Source: Gemmatimonadota bacterium (GTDB lineage Bacteria > Gemmatimonadota > Gemmatimonadetes > Gemmatimonadales > Gemmatimonadaceae). Taken from it: 52,063 bases of DNA. The DNA is taken from positions 1 to 52,063 of the forward strand of contig CANHJV010000005.1 of NCBI GenBank assembly GCA_947461225.1, written 5' to 3'. Each line of letters begins with the position of its first letter. The stretch's first letter is position 1. Positions 51,996 through 52,063 of this stretch are shown here, one piece after another. A program made the position numbers and the translations under genes. Under the pieces are notes generated by a model. The model was not told the DNA's origin, did no database searches, and was given only the letters and a program-made list of their open reading frames with translations.

Positions 51996-52063
51996 TCTCC
52001 GACCGCGACAGCAACAGCCAGAACACGGATGACACCGAAGTCACTGAACCAACACGGATAAAA
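51996..52063. other. window end, short direct repeat only
   Basis: No gene is seen. The 9-mer aacacggat occurs twice (52021-52029 and 52051-52059), possibly the start of a dispersed repeat that continues beyond the window. Confidence 0.3.

Overview
The window reads as a piece of chromosome from a GC-rich, diderm, non-photosynthetic-looking bacterium, most likely a member of Gemmatimonadota (Gemmatimonas-like). The reasons are: a giant SprA-family outer-membrane protein, two Oar-like TonB-dependent receptors with N-terminal carboxypeptidase-regulatory domains, LPS-export and Mla-type lipid-transport genes, and a Bacteroidota-like mixture of envelope genes in a high-GC background. This placement is inferred from gene content. 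No rRNA or tRNA was recognised. Start codons are often preceded, 4-7 bases upstream, by a TANNNT -10 box and no Shine-Dalgarno sequence, which suggests many leaderless mRNAs; I used this to choose several starts.

Layout. 0-4 kb: a DUF92 membrane protein, a V4R-like protein, an M24 peptidase and a lipoprotein. 4.1-7 kb (minus): a translationally coupled set of a COX2-anchor-like mini-protein, heme O synthase (CtaB) and an ABC exporter. 7.1-12 kb: an APC amino-acid permease and an Oar-like receptor, separated by a long hairpin repeat. 12.06-12.64 kb: a four-helix-bundle (S23/IVP-type) gene enclosed by a 57-bp inverted repeat, the best candidate for an undescribed mobile element. 12.7-17.1 kb (minus): a coupled lptF-lptG-mlaE-mlaD operon for outer-membrane lipid traffic, divergent from sprA (17.2-23.8 kb). 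23.8-28.8 kb: comEA, pilB, pilT and pilC, a type IV pilus/DNA-uptake motor set closed by a strong hairpin. 28.9-34.7 kb: a secreted protein, a second Oar-like receptor, a SEC-C protein, an unknown protein and a BON-domain protein. 34.8-36.4 kb: an amino-acid ABC transporter with a solute-binding domain in permuted order fused to its permease.

36.7-46 kb is a signalling region: a STAS protein, a STAS-phosphotransferase-kinase fusion, a predicted pseudokinase fused to a STAND-type ATPase whose P-loop lysine is missing, a thioredoxin-bacilliredoxin fusion, a response regulator and a hybrid histidine kinase. 46-52 kb: an M1 metallopeptidase, a chemotaxis receptor behind a sigma-28-like promoter, and a secreted amidase.

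Overall the window is dominated by envelope biogenesis (LPS, phospholipid, outer-membrane proteins), surface machinery (SprA, pili, chemotaxis), peptide and amino-acid use (M24, M1, amidase, APC, ABC permease) and signal transduction. Three unrelated genes carry in-frame 12-bp tandem repeats that encode 4-residue low-complexity linkers.
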